Notes under the pieces: model-generated
The model's input: the letters and a program-made list of their open reading frames with translations, nothing else
The model's database searches: none
What the model was told of the DNA's origin: nothing
Translations under genes and position numbers: made by a program
Shown here: piece after piece, positions 7,295 to 15,341 of the stretch
Numbering within the stretch: position 1 is the stretch's first letter
How the letters are laid out: each line of letters opens with the position of its first letter
Assembly: GCF_900102615.1 (NCBI RefSeq)
Contig: NZ_FMYV01000004.1
Location: 99,643 to 163,642, forward strand
Origin: Geotoga petraea
GTDB lineage: Bacteria; Thermotogota; Thermotogae; Petrotogales; Petrotogaceae
DNA length: 64,000 nucleotides
Reading direction: 5' to 3'

Positions 7295-7993
7295 ATGGTA
7301 AAAAATATCGATTTTATATTTTTTGATTTAGATCACACTCTTTGGGATTTTGAATCTAATTCAAAAATAGCTTTGAAGAATACTTTTGATAAGTTTGTAC
7401 AAAATAGATACCCTTTGATAACTTACAAAAACTATGAACAAACTTATGAAGCAATCAATTTAGACTTATGGGATAAATATAGAAAAAAACTTATAACTGT
7501 TGAAGATTTAAAAATGAAGAGGTTTAAAAATACTTTTGAAAAATTTGATGTACGACTCAACGATTCAGCAATTGAAGAAATAAACGAGTTTTATCTTTTT
7601 GATTTATCTGAGCAAACTGCACTAATAGAACATACAGAATATATTTTAGAAAAACTATCAAAAAAATATGAATTGGGAATATTGACCAACGGTTTTAAAG
7701 AAACTCAGATCAGAAAAATGAAAAACAGCGGGATAGATAAATATTTCTCGGTTTTAGTTTCTTCTGACGAAGCGAACGCGATAAAACCGGATAGAAAAAT
7801 TTTCGATTATGCAGTTAACGAAACTAAACACAAGCATGAAAACATTTTATACATCGGCGATGATCTTGAAAATGATATAATTGCAGGTAAAAAAGCAGGA
7901 TTACAAGGCATTTGGTTAAACATATTATCCGATGAAAGACACCCAGAAGTTGAAACTATATTATCTTTAAAAGAATTAGAAACACTACTTTAA
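7295..7993 (+). CDS. HAD hydrolase, YjjG-like nucleotidase family
   Basis: 232 residues with all four HAD motifs: FFDLDHTLW (I, nucleophile Asp), ILTNGF (II), a Lys in the SSDEANAIKPDRKIF segment (III) and YIGDDLENDI (IV). A helical cap fills residues ~20-110. The spacing resembles YjjG-type (pyrimidine) nucleotidases, but substrate cannot be read from the sequence. It lies inside the aro operon, 10 bases after aroE, with GAGGTG before ATG 7295. A terminator follows it. Confidence 0.82.
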   Translation: MVKNIDFIFFDLDHTLWDFESNSKIALKNTFDKFVQNRYPLITYKNYEQTYEAINLDLWDKYRKKLITVEDLKMKRFKNTFEKFDVRLNDSAIEEINEFYLFDLSEQTALIEHTEYILEKLSKKYELGILTNGFKETQIRKMKNSGIDKYFSVLVSSDEANAIKPDRKIFDYAVNETKHKHENILYIGDDLENDIIAGKKAGLQGIWLNILSDERHPEVETILSLKELETLL

Positions 7994-8001
7994 TTTAAAT
8001 G

Positions 8002-8032
8002 GTGAGAATACAAGATGTATTCTCACTTTTTT
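8002..8032 (+). terminator. terminator inside the aro gene cluster
   Basis: Nine-bp stem (8002-8010 with 8018-8026), 7-base loop, six T residues, 8 bases after the HAD gene stop. It splits the cluster into two transcription units, or reduces read-through into aroC. Confidence 0.85.
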
Positions 8033-8040
8033 GTTATAAT
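8032..8040 (+). promoter_or_regulatory. extended -10 promoter for aroC
   Basis: TGTTATAAT directly after the terminator T run, without a clear -35 box. It would give a ~25-base leader for aroC-aroKB-aroQ. Confidence 0.55.
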
Positions 8041-8073
8041 AATATAAATAAGAATAAAAGTCAGGTGATTATT

Positions 8074-9147
8074 ATTTTTAGTATATCTGGGGATTCTCAC
8101 GGGAAAATGATGGTTGGAACATTGGAAAAATTTCCAGCAGGAATAAAAATAAATATAGATTATATAAACAAAGAACTTGAAAAAAGACAAATGGGTTATG
8201 GCCGAGGTAAGAGAATGTCTATAGAAAAAGATTCTGTAGACATTATTTCTGGACTGTGGAAAGGAGTTACCACTGGTGCTCCTATATCTTTTGTTATAAA
8301 AAACCTTGCTGATAACACAGAGAAAGAAGAAAGAAGTATACCAAGGCCTGGACATGGTGATTATTCTGCATTTAAAAAATATAAACTGGATAATTTGAAC
8401 ATTTATGCTGAGAGAAACTCTGCAAGATGGACTTCTGTAATAACTGCATTGGGTAGTATATCCAAACAGTTTCTCAATCACTTGAATATAGATACTGTAA
8501 GCTACGTCTACTCTCTTGGGAGAATCTTAGATGAAAATAATTATGATTTTGATTTTGTTAAAGAAAACAAAAACATACATACTGGATCACCAAACGAAGA
8601 ATATTCTAAACTGTTTAAAAAAGAAATAGATAATTTTTTAAAAAATTCTTTAGGAGGGAAAATAAGGGTAATAGCAAAAAATATAAAACCAGGAATAGGA
8701 GATTATTCAAACCTTTTTGATAGAATAGATTCAAAAATAGGGAAGTACTTTTTTGCGATTCCGTCTGTAAAAGGTGTAGTCATAGGGGCAGAAAATTTCC
8801 ATTTACCTGGAACACATTATAACGATGAATTTTACTTTGAAAACAATGAAATATCCAGAAAATCAAATTCAGCTGGTGGCATTGAAGCAGGCTTTACAAA
8901 TGGAGAAAACATAGTTGTGAATGTTTATGCCAAACCAATACCAACTGTTTTAGAACCAATGGATTCTGTTGATTTAAAAAATAATAATAACGCCAAAACA
9001 AAATATATAAGATCAGACACAACAGCCGTTCCAGCCCTAAGTGTAATACTAAAAAATGTTATGAACCTAATGCTTTTTGAGGCTATTATAGAAAATTTTG
9101 GTACAGGAAATTACAAAGACATAGTAAAAAGATACCAGGAGTTTTGA
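8074..9147 (+). CDS. aroC: chorismate synthase, probable AUU start
   Basis: 357 residues, converting EPSP to chorismate with reduced FMN. Signatures: GDSHG near the N-terminus, RQMGYGRGKRMSIEKD, RPGHGDYSAFKKY, AERNSARWT, GIEAGFTNG and RSDTTAVPALSV. The open frame extends upstream through a terminator and promoter, so the real start is later. Only GTG 8065 or one of three ATT codons (8068-8076) qualifies. AGGTG at 8063-8067 is the ribosome binding site and contains that GTG, so the ATT at 8074 (6-base spacing, giving IFSISGDSHG) is preferred. A GTG 8065 start is the conventional alternative. Confidence 0.9.
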   Translation: MFSISGDSHGKMMVGTLEKFPAGIKINIDYINKELEKRQMGYGRGKRMSIEKDSVDIISGLWKGVTTGAPISFVIKNLADNTEKEERSIPRPGHGDYSAFKKYKLDNLNIYAERNSARWTSVITALGSISKQFLNHLNIDTVSYVYSLGRILDENNYDFDFVKENKNIHTGSPNEEYSKLFKKEIDNFLKNSLGGKIRVIAKNIKPGIGDYSNLFDRIDSKIGKYFFAIPSVKGVVIGAENFHLPGTHYNDEFYFENNEISRKSNSAGGIEAGFTNGENIVVNVYAKPIPTVLEPMDSVDLKNNNNAKTKYIRSDTTAVPALSVILKNVMNLMLFEAIIENFGTGNYKDIVKRYQEF

Positions 9148-9149
9148 TT

Positions 9150-10628
9150 ATGCAAATATTTTTAATCGGTTTAAGTGGAGTTGGAAAAACAACACTTGGT
9201 AAAAAGCTATCAAAAATATTAGATATAGATTTTTTAGACATGGACGAAATAATTGAAAAACAGAATAATATGAAGATAAAAGATATTTTTAATAAATATG
9301 GTGAATCTCGTTTTAGAGATTTGGAATCTGAACTTTTGTTTTCTTTAAACAATAAAGAGGGCATTATTGCAACTGGTGGGGGAGTAATTTTAAACAAGAA
9401 AAACAGAAAATTCTTGAAAGAAAAAAAGTCTTTTTTCATTTATAAGGATATAGATGAAATAATAAACAATCTTGAAATATCACACAGACCACTTTTAAAA
9501 GATAGAAACAGTCTTTTAGATTTGTGGGAGAAAAGAAAAAATATATACAATGAGTTTTATAAAATAGATATTTCTGGCTTGAATATTCAAGAATCAACTG
9601 CTAAAATTTTGAACACATTTTTTGTAAAAGAATACAAAATTGTAGATAAAGAGATACAGAATACATTTTTAAAAAATAAATTAGACGAAGATTTTTTGAA
9701 TAAAAAAATCATCATTTCTGATGACAAGTTTCACAGCATTTTCTTTTCAAAATACAAGGGGAAGAACATTTTCAAAATAAAAGAGCCAGAAAAAAACAAA
9801 AAAATGGAAACAATTATGGATATAATAGACTTTTTTATAGAAAATGACGTAGATAGATCAAATCTGATTGAGATTTACGGTGGTGGTGCGGTAACAGACA
9901 TTGCTGCTTTTGCCTGTTCTATTTATAAAAGAGGAATTAAATATTCCCTGAATCCAACGACATTATTGTCTCAAGTGGATGCTTCAATAGGTGGGAAAAA
10001 TGGGGTTAATTACAGAAAATACAAGAACATTATAGGAAATATAAACATCCCCGAAAAGACATATATAAATACAAACTATATAATGTCACTGGACGATACT
10101 GAATACATAAACGGATTGATAGAGATAATAAAAATATTCATCTTAACAGAACAAAACATTGACATTTTTTTAGATAAAAAAGAAAAAATTGAAAAAAGAA
10201 ATCTCGATTTCATGACTGATTTAATAGTTAAAAGCGTTAAGAAAAAAATCAACTTCGTATCAAAGGATAAAACAGATAAAAATATAAGAATGGCTTTGAA
10301 TTATGGGCACACACTTGGGCATGCATTTGAAAGTATCACTGATAACAAACACGGTGTTTCTGTAGCATGGGGTATTAAAAAAGAAAATTTAATTTCTAAA
10401 AAAATGGGTTTTTTATGTGCACATGATTTCAACACAATAAATGAGTTATTGAATTTATATATAGATAATGAAATTTTAAATATGGAATTAGAAAAAGATG
10501 ATCTGTTGAAATATCTAAGAAAAGACAAAAAAACTGATTCAGGTAAGATAAAGATACCTTTATTAAAAAAGATTGGAGAGTTCTATTTTGTTGAAATCTC
10601 TCCAGAAGAAGTGGTGGATTTATTATGA
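9150..10628 (+). CDS. aroKB: bifunctional shikimate kinase / 3-dehydroquinate synthase
   Basis: 492 residues from ATG 9150 (AGGAG at 9137-9141; a TTG at 9144 is too close). Residues ~1-165 are shikimate kinase: GLSGVGKTT Walker A, the DMDEIIE shikimate site, FRDLESE and the ATGGG turn. Residues ~175-492 are dehydroquinate synthase: EIYGGGAVTDIAAFACSIYKRG, PTTLLSQVDASIGGKNGVN, and NYGHTLGHAFE with metal-binding His. The same AroK-AroB fusion is known in Thermotoga. The N-terminal part of the DHQ synthase looks compact. It is four bases from aroC and overlaps aroQ by 4 bases. Confidence 0.93.
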   Translation: MQIFLIGLSGVGKTTLGKKLSKILDIDFLDMDEIIEKQNNMKIKDIFNKYGESRFRDLESELLFSLNNKEGIIATGGGVILNKKNRKFLKEKKSFFIYKDIDEIINNLEISHRPLLKDRNSLLDLWEKRKNIYNEFYKIDISGLNIQESTAKILNTFFVKEYKIVDKEIQNTFLKNKLDEDFLNKKIIISDDKFHSIFFSKYKGKNIFKIKEPEKNKKMETIMDIIDFFIENDVDRSNLIEIYGGGAVTDIAAFACSIYKRGIKYSLNPTTLLSQVDASIGGKNGVNYRKYKNIIGNINIPEKTYINTNYIMSLDDTEYINGLIEIIKIFILTEQNIDIFLDKKEKIEKRNLDFMTDLIVKSVKKKINFVSKDKTDKNIRMALNYGHTLGHAFESITDNKHGVSVAWGIKKENLISKKMGFLCAHDFNTINELLNLYIDNEILNMELEKDDLLKYLRKDKKTDSGKIKIPLLKKIGEFYFVEISPEEVVDLL

Positions 10629-11053
10629 AAATAAAAATTATAAACGGGCCCAATCTCAATATGCTTTGGAAAAGAGATAAAAAAATTTATGGAGAAAAGA
10701 CATATAAAGATTTGTGCGATGATCTGATGAAATATTCAAAAGATAGAAATTTTGAACTGGAAATATTCCAATCAAATCATGAAGGCGATATAATAGACTC
10801 TATACAAAAATTAGACTATGATGCTCTCATAATAAATGCTGGAGCATATTCTCATTATTCTTACGCTATTAGAGATGCTCTCGAATTGGTTGAGGCACCA
10901 AAAATAGAATTACACATTTCAAATATTTATAGCAGAGAAGATTTTAGAAAAAAGTCTGTTATATCAGAAGTTTGTAATTCTGTAATTTCTGGATTTGGAA
11001 CAAAAGGATATTTTATAGCAATTGATTATTTGAAATCTAAATTGGAGAAATAA
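10625..11053 (+). CDS. aroQ: 3-dehydroquinate dehydratase, type II
   Basis: 142 residues, the dodecameric type II class. INGPNLNML at the N-terminus is followed by the lid with catalytic Arg and Tyr (WKRDKKIYGE), then NHEGDIID, INAGAYSHYSYAIRDAL, ELHISNIYSREDFRKKSVIS and a C-terminal ISGFGTKGY. The usual LLGxREP is here MLWKRDK, with Arg kept in place. It overlaps the aroKB stop by ATGA. It is the last shikimate enzyme of the operon. No terminator is visible before the U32 peptidase gene 21 bases later, so cotranscription is possible. Confidence 0.93.
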   Translation: MKIKIINGPNLNMLWKRDKKIYGEKTYKDLCDDLMKYSKDRNFELEIFQSNHEGDIIDSIQKLDYDALIINAGAYSHYSYAIRDALELVEAPKIELHISNIYSREDFRKKSVISEVCNSVISGFGTKGYFIAIDYLKSKLEK

Positions 11054-11074
11054 TATTGAAAGGATGATATAAAA

Positions 11075-12289
11075 TTGAAAAAAATAGAACTGTTGTCACC
11101 TGCTGGTAATTACGAAAAATTGGATATGGTGTATAGATATGGTGCTGATGCTGCTTATATTGGAGGAAAAATGTTCAACCTCAGAGCTTTTGCAGATAAC
11201 TTCAACGATGCTGAACTTGAAAATGCTGTAAAACTGGCTCATTCTTTGAACAAAAAGCTTTATGTCACTTTAAACATTATCCCTCACAACAACGATTTGG
11301 AAAGAATGCCTGAATATGTAAAATATTTAGACACTCTTGGGTTAGACGGAATCATAGTTGCTGACATGGGAGTTTTTCAAATAGTAAAAGAAAACAGCAA
11401 TATTCCTATAAACATAAGCACTCAGGCAAGCAACACAAACTGGGCAAGTGTTAAAATGTGGAAAGATCTTGGCGCAAAAAGAGTTATTCTTGCAAGAGAA
11501 GTTTCAATTAAAGAAATAAGAGAGATAAGAGACAAAGTGCCGGATATAGAGTTAGAAGCTTTTGTCCACGGAGCAATGTGTATGTCTATTTCTGGAAGAT
11601 GTCTTTTGAGCAATTACATGACAGGAAGAGACGCTAACAGAGGAGCTTGTGCCCAACCTTGTAGATGGAAATACAATCTGGTTGAAGAAAAAAGACCTGG
11701 ACAGTACTTCCCAATAGGTGAAGATGAAAGAGGAACATATATAATGAATTCTAAAGACCTTTGTACTATAGAATTTTTAGACCAAATGATAGATGCTGGT
11801 TTGGATAGTCTGAAAATAGAAGGAAGAATGAAGGGAATTTATTACGCAGCAACAACCACAAAAATATACAGACAGGCAATTGATGAATATTATGAAAAAA
11901 AATGGGAGTTCAAGCAGAAATGGCTCGACGAACTAATGACAATAAGCCACAGAAATTATACTTCTGGATTTTATTTCAAAAAACCAGGAACAGAGGATCA
12001 TAATTATGATTCTTCTGCTTATAAGCATACACATAAATTGGTGGCTAAAGTCTTGAAAGATTTGGGAGATGATCATTACCTCCTTGAAGTGAGAAATAAA
12101 CTCAATGTTGGAGATGAAGTTGAAATTATCCAACCAAAAGGAGACCCAATTAAAATCAATTTCCCCGAAATGCAGAATAATAAAAACGGAGAAAATATTG
12201 TTTCAGCAAATCCAAATACAATAATAAAAATAAAAACAGAGTTAGATCTTTCCGAAAAAGATATGATAAGAAAAAAAGTTATAAAATAA
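11075..12289 (+). CDS. peptidase U32 family protein (tRNA/rRNA hydroxylation type)
   Basis: 404 residues starting at TTG 11075 behind AAAGGATGA. It begins with ELLSPAGNYEKLDMVYRYGADAAYIGG, has the U32 signature region EAFVHGAMCMSISGRCLLSNYMTGRDANRGACAQPCRWKY (~160-200) with the conserved cysteines, and ends in a small beta-barrel domain (~320-400). Relatives (TrhP/RlhA) take part in prephenate-dependent RNA hydroxylation rather than proteolysis. That is interesting here because the gene follows a chorismate/prephenate operon, but the link is inference. A terminator follows. Confidence 0.88.
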   Translation: MKKIELLSPAGNYEKLDMVYRYGADAAYIGGKMFNLRAFADNFNDAELENAVKLAHSLNKKLYVTLNIIPHNNDLERMPEYVKYLDTLGLDGIIVADMGVFQIVKENSNIPINISTQASNTNWASVKMWKDLGAKRVILAREVSIKEIREIRDKVPDIELEAFVHGAMCMSISGRCLLSNYMTGRDANRGACAQPCRWKYNLVEEKRPGQYFPIGEDERGTYIMNSKDLCTIEFLDQMIDAGLDSLKIEGRMKGIYYAATTTKIYRQAIDEYYEKKWEFKQKWLDELMTISHRNYTSGFYFKKPGTEDHNYDSSAYKHTHKLVAKVLKDLGDDHYLLEVRNKLNVGDEVEIIQPKGDPIKINFPEMQNNKNGENIVSANPNTIIKIKTELDLSEKDMIRKKVIK

Positions 12290-12306
12290 TAATTATATAA
12301 AAAGTA

Positions 12307-12340
12307 AGAGGGGCTTGAAATAATTAAGCTCCTCTTTTTT
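12307..12340 (+). terminator. terminator after the U32 peptidase
   Basis: Ten-bp stem with one G-T pair (12307-12316 with 12326-12335) and six T residues. Its first 15 bases are repeated exactly at 14598-14612, the other end of the 12.5-14.6 kb cassette. Confidence 0.9.
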
Positions 12341-12480
12341 ATACTTTTATTCGTATATCAAATAAAACTATTTCAATAAAAATTAAATAATCATCTTTGA
12401 TATTTTTTACATCATTAACATTTTATTGATGATGACGTTTATTTTTACATATATTTTACTTTAATGTTTTTAATATTTTA

Positions 12481-12503
12481 ATTATTATTATTATTATTAT
12501 TAT
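12481..12503. repeat. ATT triplet repeat
   Basis: About seven tandem copies of ATT directly abutting the palindrome at 12503. The wider gap 12341-12543 is extremely AT-rich and holds no ORF. Such a tract could vary in length by slippage and change promoter spacing. Confidence 0.7.
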
Positions 12504-12518
12504 GTAAATGCATTTACA
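12503..12518. promoter_or_regulatory. 16-bp perfect palindrome, candidate operator
   Basis: TGTAAATGCATTTACA reads the same on both strands and lies 26 bases upstream of the first gene of the cassette, next to the ATT repeat. Its size and position fit a dimeric repressor site. No regulator gene is adjacent, and the factor is unknown. Confidence 0.5.
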
Positions 12519-12543
12519 AATTATAATTATTGAGGTGGTTTTT

Positions 12544-12957
12544 ATGAAAAAAATTATGCTTGTTATGTTCATTATGGTTATATTAATTTCTTCTTTCGCA
12601 TTTTCACAAAATAATTCAATCACAGATAATTCTTTAGTTGACTTGAAAAGTCATAACATAGTAACTCCAGATGGTGTTGGTTATTTATATTTTGTTGAGG
12701 CAACAAAGAAAATAGGTATTGAATTATTAGTAGGCGCTATTATAGAAGAAACAGAGAAAGTTTTTGTAGCTACTGCTAAAGCACTTGATGGTTATTTTAC
12801 TGCAAAAGCTGAGGCCAAGAGATTATTGGAAATAAAAATAAATTCTTATTTATCTCAATTACCTTACCCAGTAAATGATGTCAGAACATTAAGTTCTAGT
12901 AGCAGACAGTGGAGAACATTATCTCCCTATAGTGAGCCGATTATTAATTATGAATAA
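12544..12957 (+). CDS. small secreted protein of the cassette
   Basis: 137 residues. The start is ATG 12544 behind GAGGTGG (the frame is open 5' to 12508, through the palindrome). Residues 1-21 are a signal peptide ending near AFSQ. The mature part has an amphipathic helical stretch (~50-105) and a Ser/Arg/Pro-rich tail (~112-137), with no cysteines. I recognise no family. It is followed by a GGGGG-containing gap and the CPBP protease gene, so it may be a substrate or peptide precursor, which is inference. Confidence 0.6.
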   Translation: MKKIMLVMFIMVILISSFAFSQNNSITDNSLVDLKSHNIVTPDGVGYLYFVEATKKIGIELLVGAIIEETEKVFVATAKALDGYFTAKAEAKRLLEIKINSYLSQLPYPVNDVRTLSSSSRQWRTLSPYSEPIINYE

Positions 12958-13005
12958 ATTTTATATGGAGGGGGTAACCCCTCTTTTAATTATTGGGGTG
13001 ATTAA

Positions 13006-13614
13006 ATGAAAAAGGAAAAAATATTTTTAATTGCTATTTTTTTGGTTAGTGTTTTTTTATTCTGGAATATTTATAATATTATTTTATTAACCTTTTACTT
13101 TTCTATTATATTTTTTATTTATTTTTATATCACAAAAGATTCTGAATCTATAAAATATCTTAAATTACCAAAATTAAAGAATCTTTCTTTTAACCTTTTA
13201 TCAATTATATTATTATTTTATCTTCTTAGATTTTTCATAGCTATTATGTTCTCTTATGATTCTGTAAGCCCAATTTCAGTTATAGAAAATAATATATATG
13301 CTGTTATTATAGCTCCAATTTATGAGGAATTAATCATGAGATTTTTATTTTTTATAATTCTTATAAGAATTTTTGATTTTGTAAAAGATAAATTTTATGA
13401 AGAAATAATAATTGGCTTTATCATTTCAGTTGTTTTTTCTATCATGCACAGAGAACATTTTTTAATCTATTTTTTCTCTGGAATAGTTTTATATTATTCT
13501 TTTAGAAAAAGCAAAAGTATTTATATACCGATTTTTATTCATTTTATACATAATTATGCTACTTCTGTTGTTAATATATTGAACAATATTCAACTTGGTG
13601 GTGGGAAAATATGA
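13006..13614 (+). CDS. CPBP-family intramembrane metalloprotease
   Basis: 202 residues with about six transmembrane helices. The three CPBP/Abi motifs are intact: EExxxR (Glu107, Glu108, Arg112), FxxxH (His148) and HxxxN (His179, Asn183), consistent with an active glutamate/histidine intramembrane protease. Such proteins process CAAX proteins or signal peptides, or give self-immunity in bacteriocin loci. GGGGTGATT precedes ATG 13006. It overlaps the next gene by ATGA. Confidence 0.85.
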   Translation: MKKEKIFLIAIFLVSVFLFWNIYNIILLTFYFSIIFFIYFYITKDSESIKYLKLPKLKNLSFNLLSIILLFYLLRFFIAIMFSYDSVSPISVIENNIYAVIIAPIYEELIMRFLFFIILIRIFDFVKDKFYEEIIIGFIISVVFSIMHREHFLIYFFSGIVLYYSFRKSKSIYIPIFIHFIHNYATSVVNILNNIQLGGGKI

Positions 13615-14594
13615 AAAAGTTTTTAAAAGTATCTTTCAATATATTTTTAGTGATTTTTCTATTAACATCTCTGATTTTATTCCTAATGCAAATAGTAAAT
13701 CCTAATAGTGGTTTTATACATTATTTGGAACAAAATAATTCTGTCCAATCACCAAATAAAATTTACAGTGAAAATGATAACTTGTTTATTTCAGAAAAAC
13801 CTCTTATAGTAAAATACATTGATATTAAAAATTATGAAGAATATGAAATAAAACATTTTAAAAAGCTTAAAGATTTTATATTAAAAAACAATTTGAATTT
13901 TGAAATAATTATGGCAACAAACCGTGAATATAAGAATAATTATAACAAATTCAAATCTGAAAATAAAATCGAAAAAATATACTATTATGAATCAGATAAA
14001 ATTATTAGAAATACTGTTTTGTTTGAGGAAAACAATATTCTATTTGATTATAATGATAAATATATAGATTTAGACAAATTAATGCTGAACTTAATAAACT
14101 ATGAAAATAATAACGATTTTTATTTTCCAAAACAAATTTATACAAATGACAACATTGATAAACTTAATGTTGCTGGAGAAAAATTTTATAAAAATAATTA
14201 TTTTAAAGCTATTATCTATGAAGACATATTGAATGACTCCTTTTATTTAACTCTCACAACAATAGATGATGTTTCAAAAAAATTGGGGAAAGAATTTGAA
14301 GTTCAATTAGTTTTATACTACAACGAAAGATTGTATAAAAATAAAATGTTTAACTATAATAATTCTGAATTAACTACTTTAGAATATATAGAAGAACTAA
14401 AATATGATAATCCTAATATCCGTTTTCATGTTGTTTATGATAAGGATTTTGAATATGAATTAAATATTAATACTGGAAAAATATTTTTAGTAAATAATGA
14501 AGGTAAGATCGAATATATTTTTAACAGCAAAATTGATGAAAGTAATAAAATTTTTCATGAATATCTGGAAAAAATAAACAAAAAAGAACTATAA
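13611..14594 (+). CDS. membrane-anchored protein of unknown function
   Basis: 327 residues. One N-terminal transmembrane helix (~7-27) is followed by a large extracytoplasmic part rich in Asn, Lys, Tyr and Ile, with no cysteine. Two segments (~50-150 and ~185-320) look like weak repeats of an alternating beta/alpha fold. The second ends in NTGKIFLVNNEGKIEYIF, which resembles the strand pair of a thioredoxin/redoxin-like domain without the redox cysteines. I do not recognise the family. Translational coupling to the CPBP protease suggests joint action. Confidence 0.6.
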   Translation: MKKFLKVSFNIFLVIFLLTSLILFLMQIVNPNSGFIHYLEQNNSVQSPNKIYSENDNLFISEKPLIVKYIDIKNYEEYEIKHFKKLKDFILKNNLNFEIIMATNREYKNNYNKFKSENKIEKIYYYESDKIIRNTVLFEENNILFDYNDKYIDLDKLMLNLINYENNNDFYFPKQIYTNDNIDKLNVAGEKFYKNNYFKAIIYEDILNDSFYLTLTTIDDVSKKLGKEFEVQLVLYYNERLYKNKMFNYNNSELTTLEYIEELKYDNPNIRFHVVYDKDFEYELNINTGKIFLVNNEGKIEYIFNSKIDESNKIFHEYLEKINKKEL

Positions 14595-14627
14595 AAAAGA
14601 GGGGCTTGAAATTAATCAAGCCTCTCT
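14592..14627 (-). terminator. terminator overlapping the folT stop codon
   Basis: Eleven-bp stem (14598-14608 with 14617-14627). On the minus strand it begins inside the last FolT codons, includes the stop, and runs into six T residues. On the plus strand, for the cassette, it lacks a good T run, so it may only partly end that transcript. Confidence 0.8.
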
Positions 14628-15161
14628 GGTTTTATGTGTCATATATAATTTTTGTATTCCTCTTTCGTTTATAACTTTTGTCAGCCACACATATATTGGA
14701 ATGTTTATTGCCTGTCCTACTAATCTTGGGATTATTGTAACAGTCATTGGTATCTCAAATAGCAATTGTAAGAAATATGGGGTCAACAATAAAGACGTTA
14801 TTATTTGTCCAATTGATATGGCTAAAATCAAGTTCAACCAAGTTGATTTATTCCTTAGCATATAAATATATATAAATCCTGGAATTGCACCTGTTAAAGC
14901 TGCTGTTAGAGTGAAATGCGGCATATAAGGGCCCATTGGATTTATCAAAAAACCAAGTATGTCAGTTATAGCTCCAATTATTCCGCCGGCTAAAGGGCCA
15001 AGGATAATACCGCCAAAAATAGCTGGGAATCCACCAAAACCTATTCTGACTCCTTCTATACTTCCAATTGCAAATCTCAGGCTTAAAAACCTTGTCAAAA
15101 CTATGCCAAGCCCCACTAAAAGAGCCATCAATACAATTCTTCGCGTTAAATTGATATTCAT
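14616..15161 (-). CDS. folT: folate-family ECF transporter S component
   Basis: 181 residues, about six transmembrane helices. The N-terminal third carries the FolT-type sequence LTRFLSLRF followed by RIGFGGFPAIFGGIILGPLAGG and a DILGFLINPMGPYMPHFTLTAALTGAIPG segment, typical of the folate-specific S component that partners a shared EcfAAT energy module (not in this window). GGAGGTGAA precedes ATG 15161. A tetrahydrofolate riboswitch lies directly upstream, which independently supports folate as the substrate. Confidence 0.92.
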   Translation of the reverse strand: MNINLTRRIVLMALLVGLGIVLTRFLSLRFAIGSIEGVRIGFGGFPAIFGGIILGPLAGGIIGAITDILGFLINPMGPYMPHFTLTAALTGAIPGFIYIYMLRNKSTWLNLILAISIGQIITSLLLTPYFLQLLFEIPMTVTIIPRLVGQAINIPIYVWLTKVINERGIQKLYMTHKTREA

Positions 15162-15197
15162 AGCTTCACCTCCTTTTCTTTGGATTATGGCAGAACC

Positions 15198-15228
15198 TCA
15201 CCAAAGAAAAGAAGTTTATCTTTGGTGA
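15198..15228 (-). promoter_or_regulatory. expression-platform hairpin of the THF riboswitch
   Basis: On the minus strand a 9-bp stem (15228-15220 with 15206-15198) overlaps the 3' arm of riboswitch helix P1. Downstream, 15195-15188 can pair with 15331-15324, the 5' side of the aptamer, giving an alternative closed fold. No T run follows, so control at the translational level or by mRNA stability is more likely than termination. Confidence 0.5.
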
Positions 15229-15332
15229 CAGCGGACGCAATGTCAAACCGCATCCTTTTAAAAAAAGGAGTTTCGTCCCAAGGCAACGTCCCATCCTTGA
15301 GCACTATTAACGCTTGACATCTACTCTGCCAC
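15225..15332 (-). ncRNA. tetrahydrofolate (THF, folT-type) riboswitch
   Basis: On the minus strand the element contains the conserved words of the folT motif in order: GGCAGAGTAGATG, GCGTTAA, GGGACGTTG, GGACGAAAC, GCGGT and CATTGCGTCCGCT. Helix P1 is 7 bp (15332-15326 with 15231-15225). P2 pairs GTCAA with TTGAC, and P3 is CTCAAGG/CCTTGGG. It starts at about the predicted transcription start of folT and ends 63 bases before its start codon. The ligand assignment rests on the consensus and on folT downstream. Confidence 0.92.
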
Positions 15333-15341
15333 TTGATATAT

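Noticed and set aside
8023..8481. Minus-strand open frame opposite the start of aroC
   Set aside because: It overlaps the aroC coding region and its promoter/terminator, with no binding site; an antisense shadow.
12378..12434. Repeated ATCAT/GATGAT words in the gap after the U32 gene
   Set aside because: Short, imperfect and likely by chance in AT-rich DNA; no regular spacing as in a CRISPR or iteron array.
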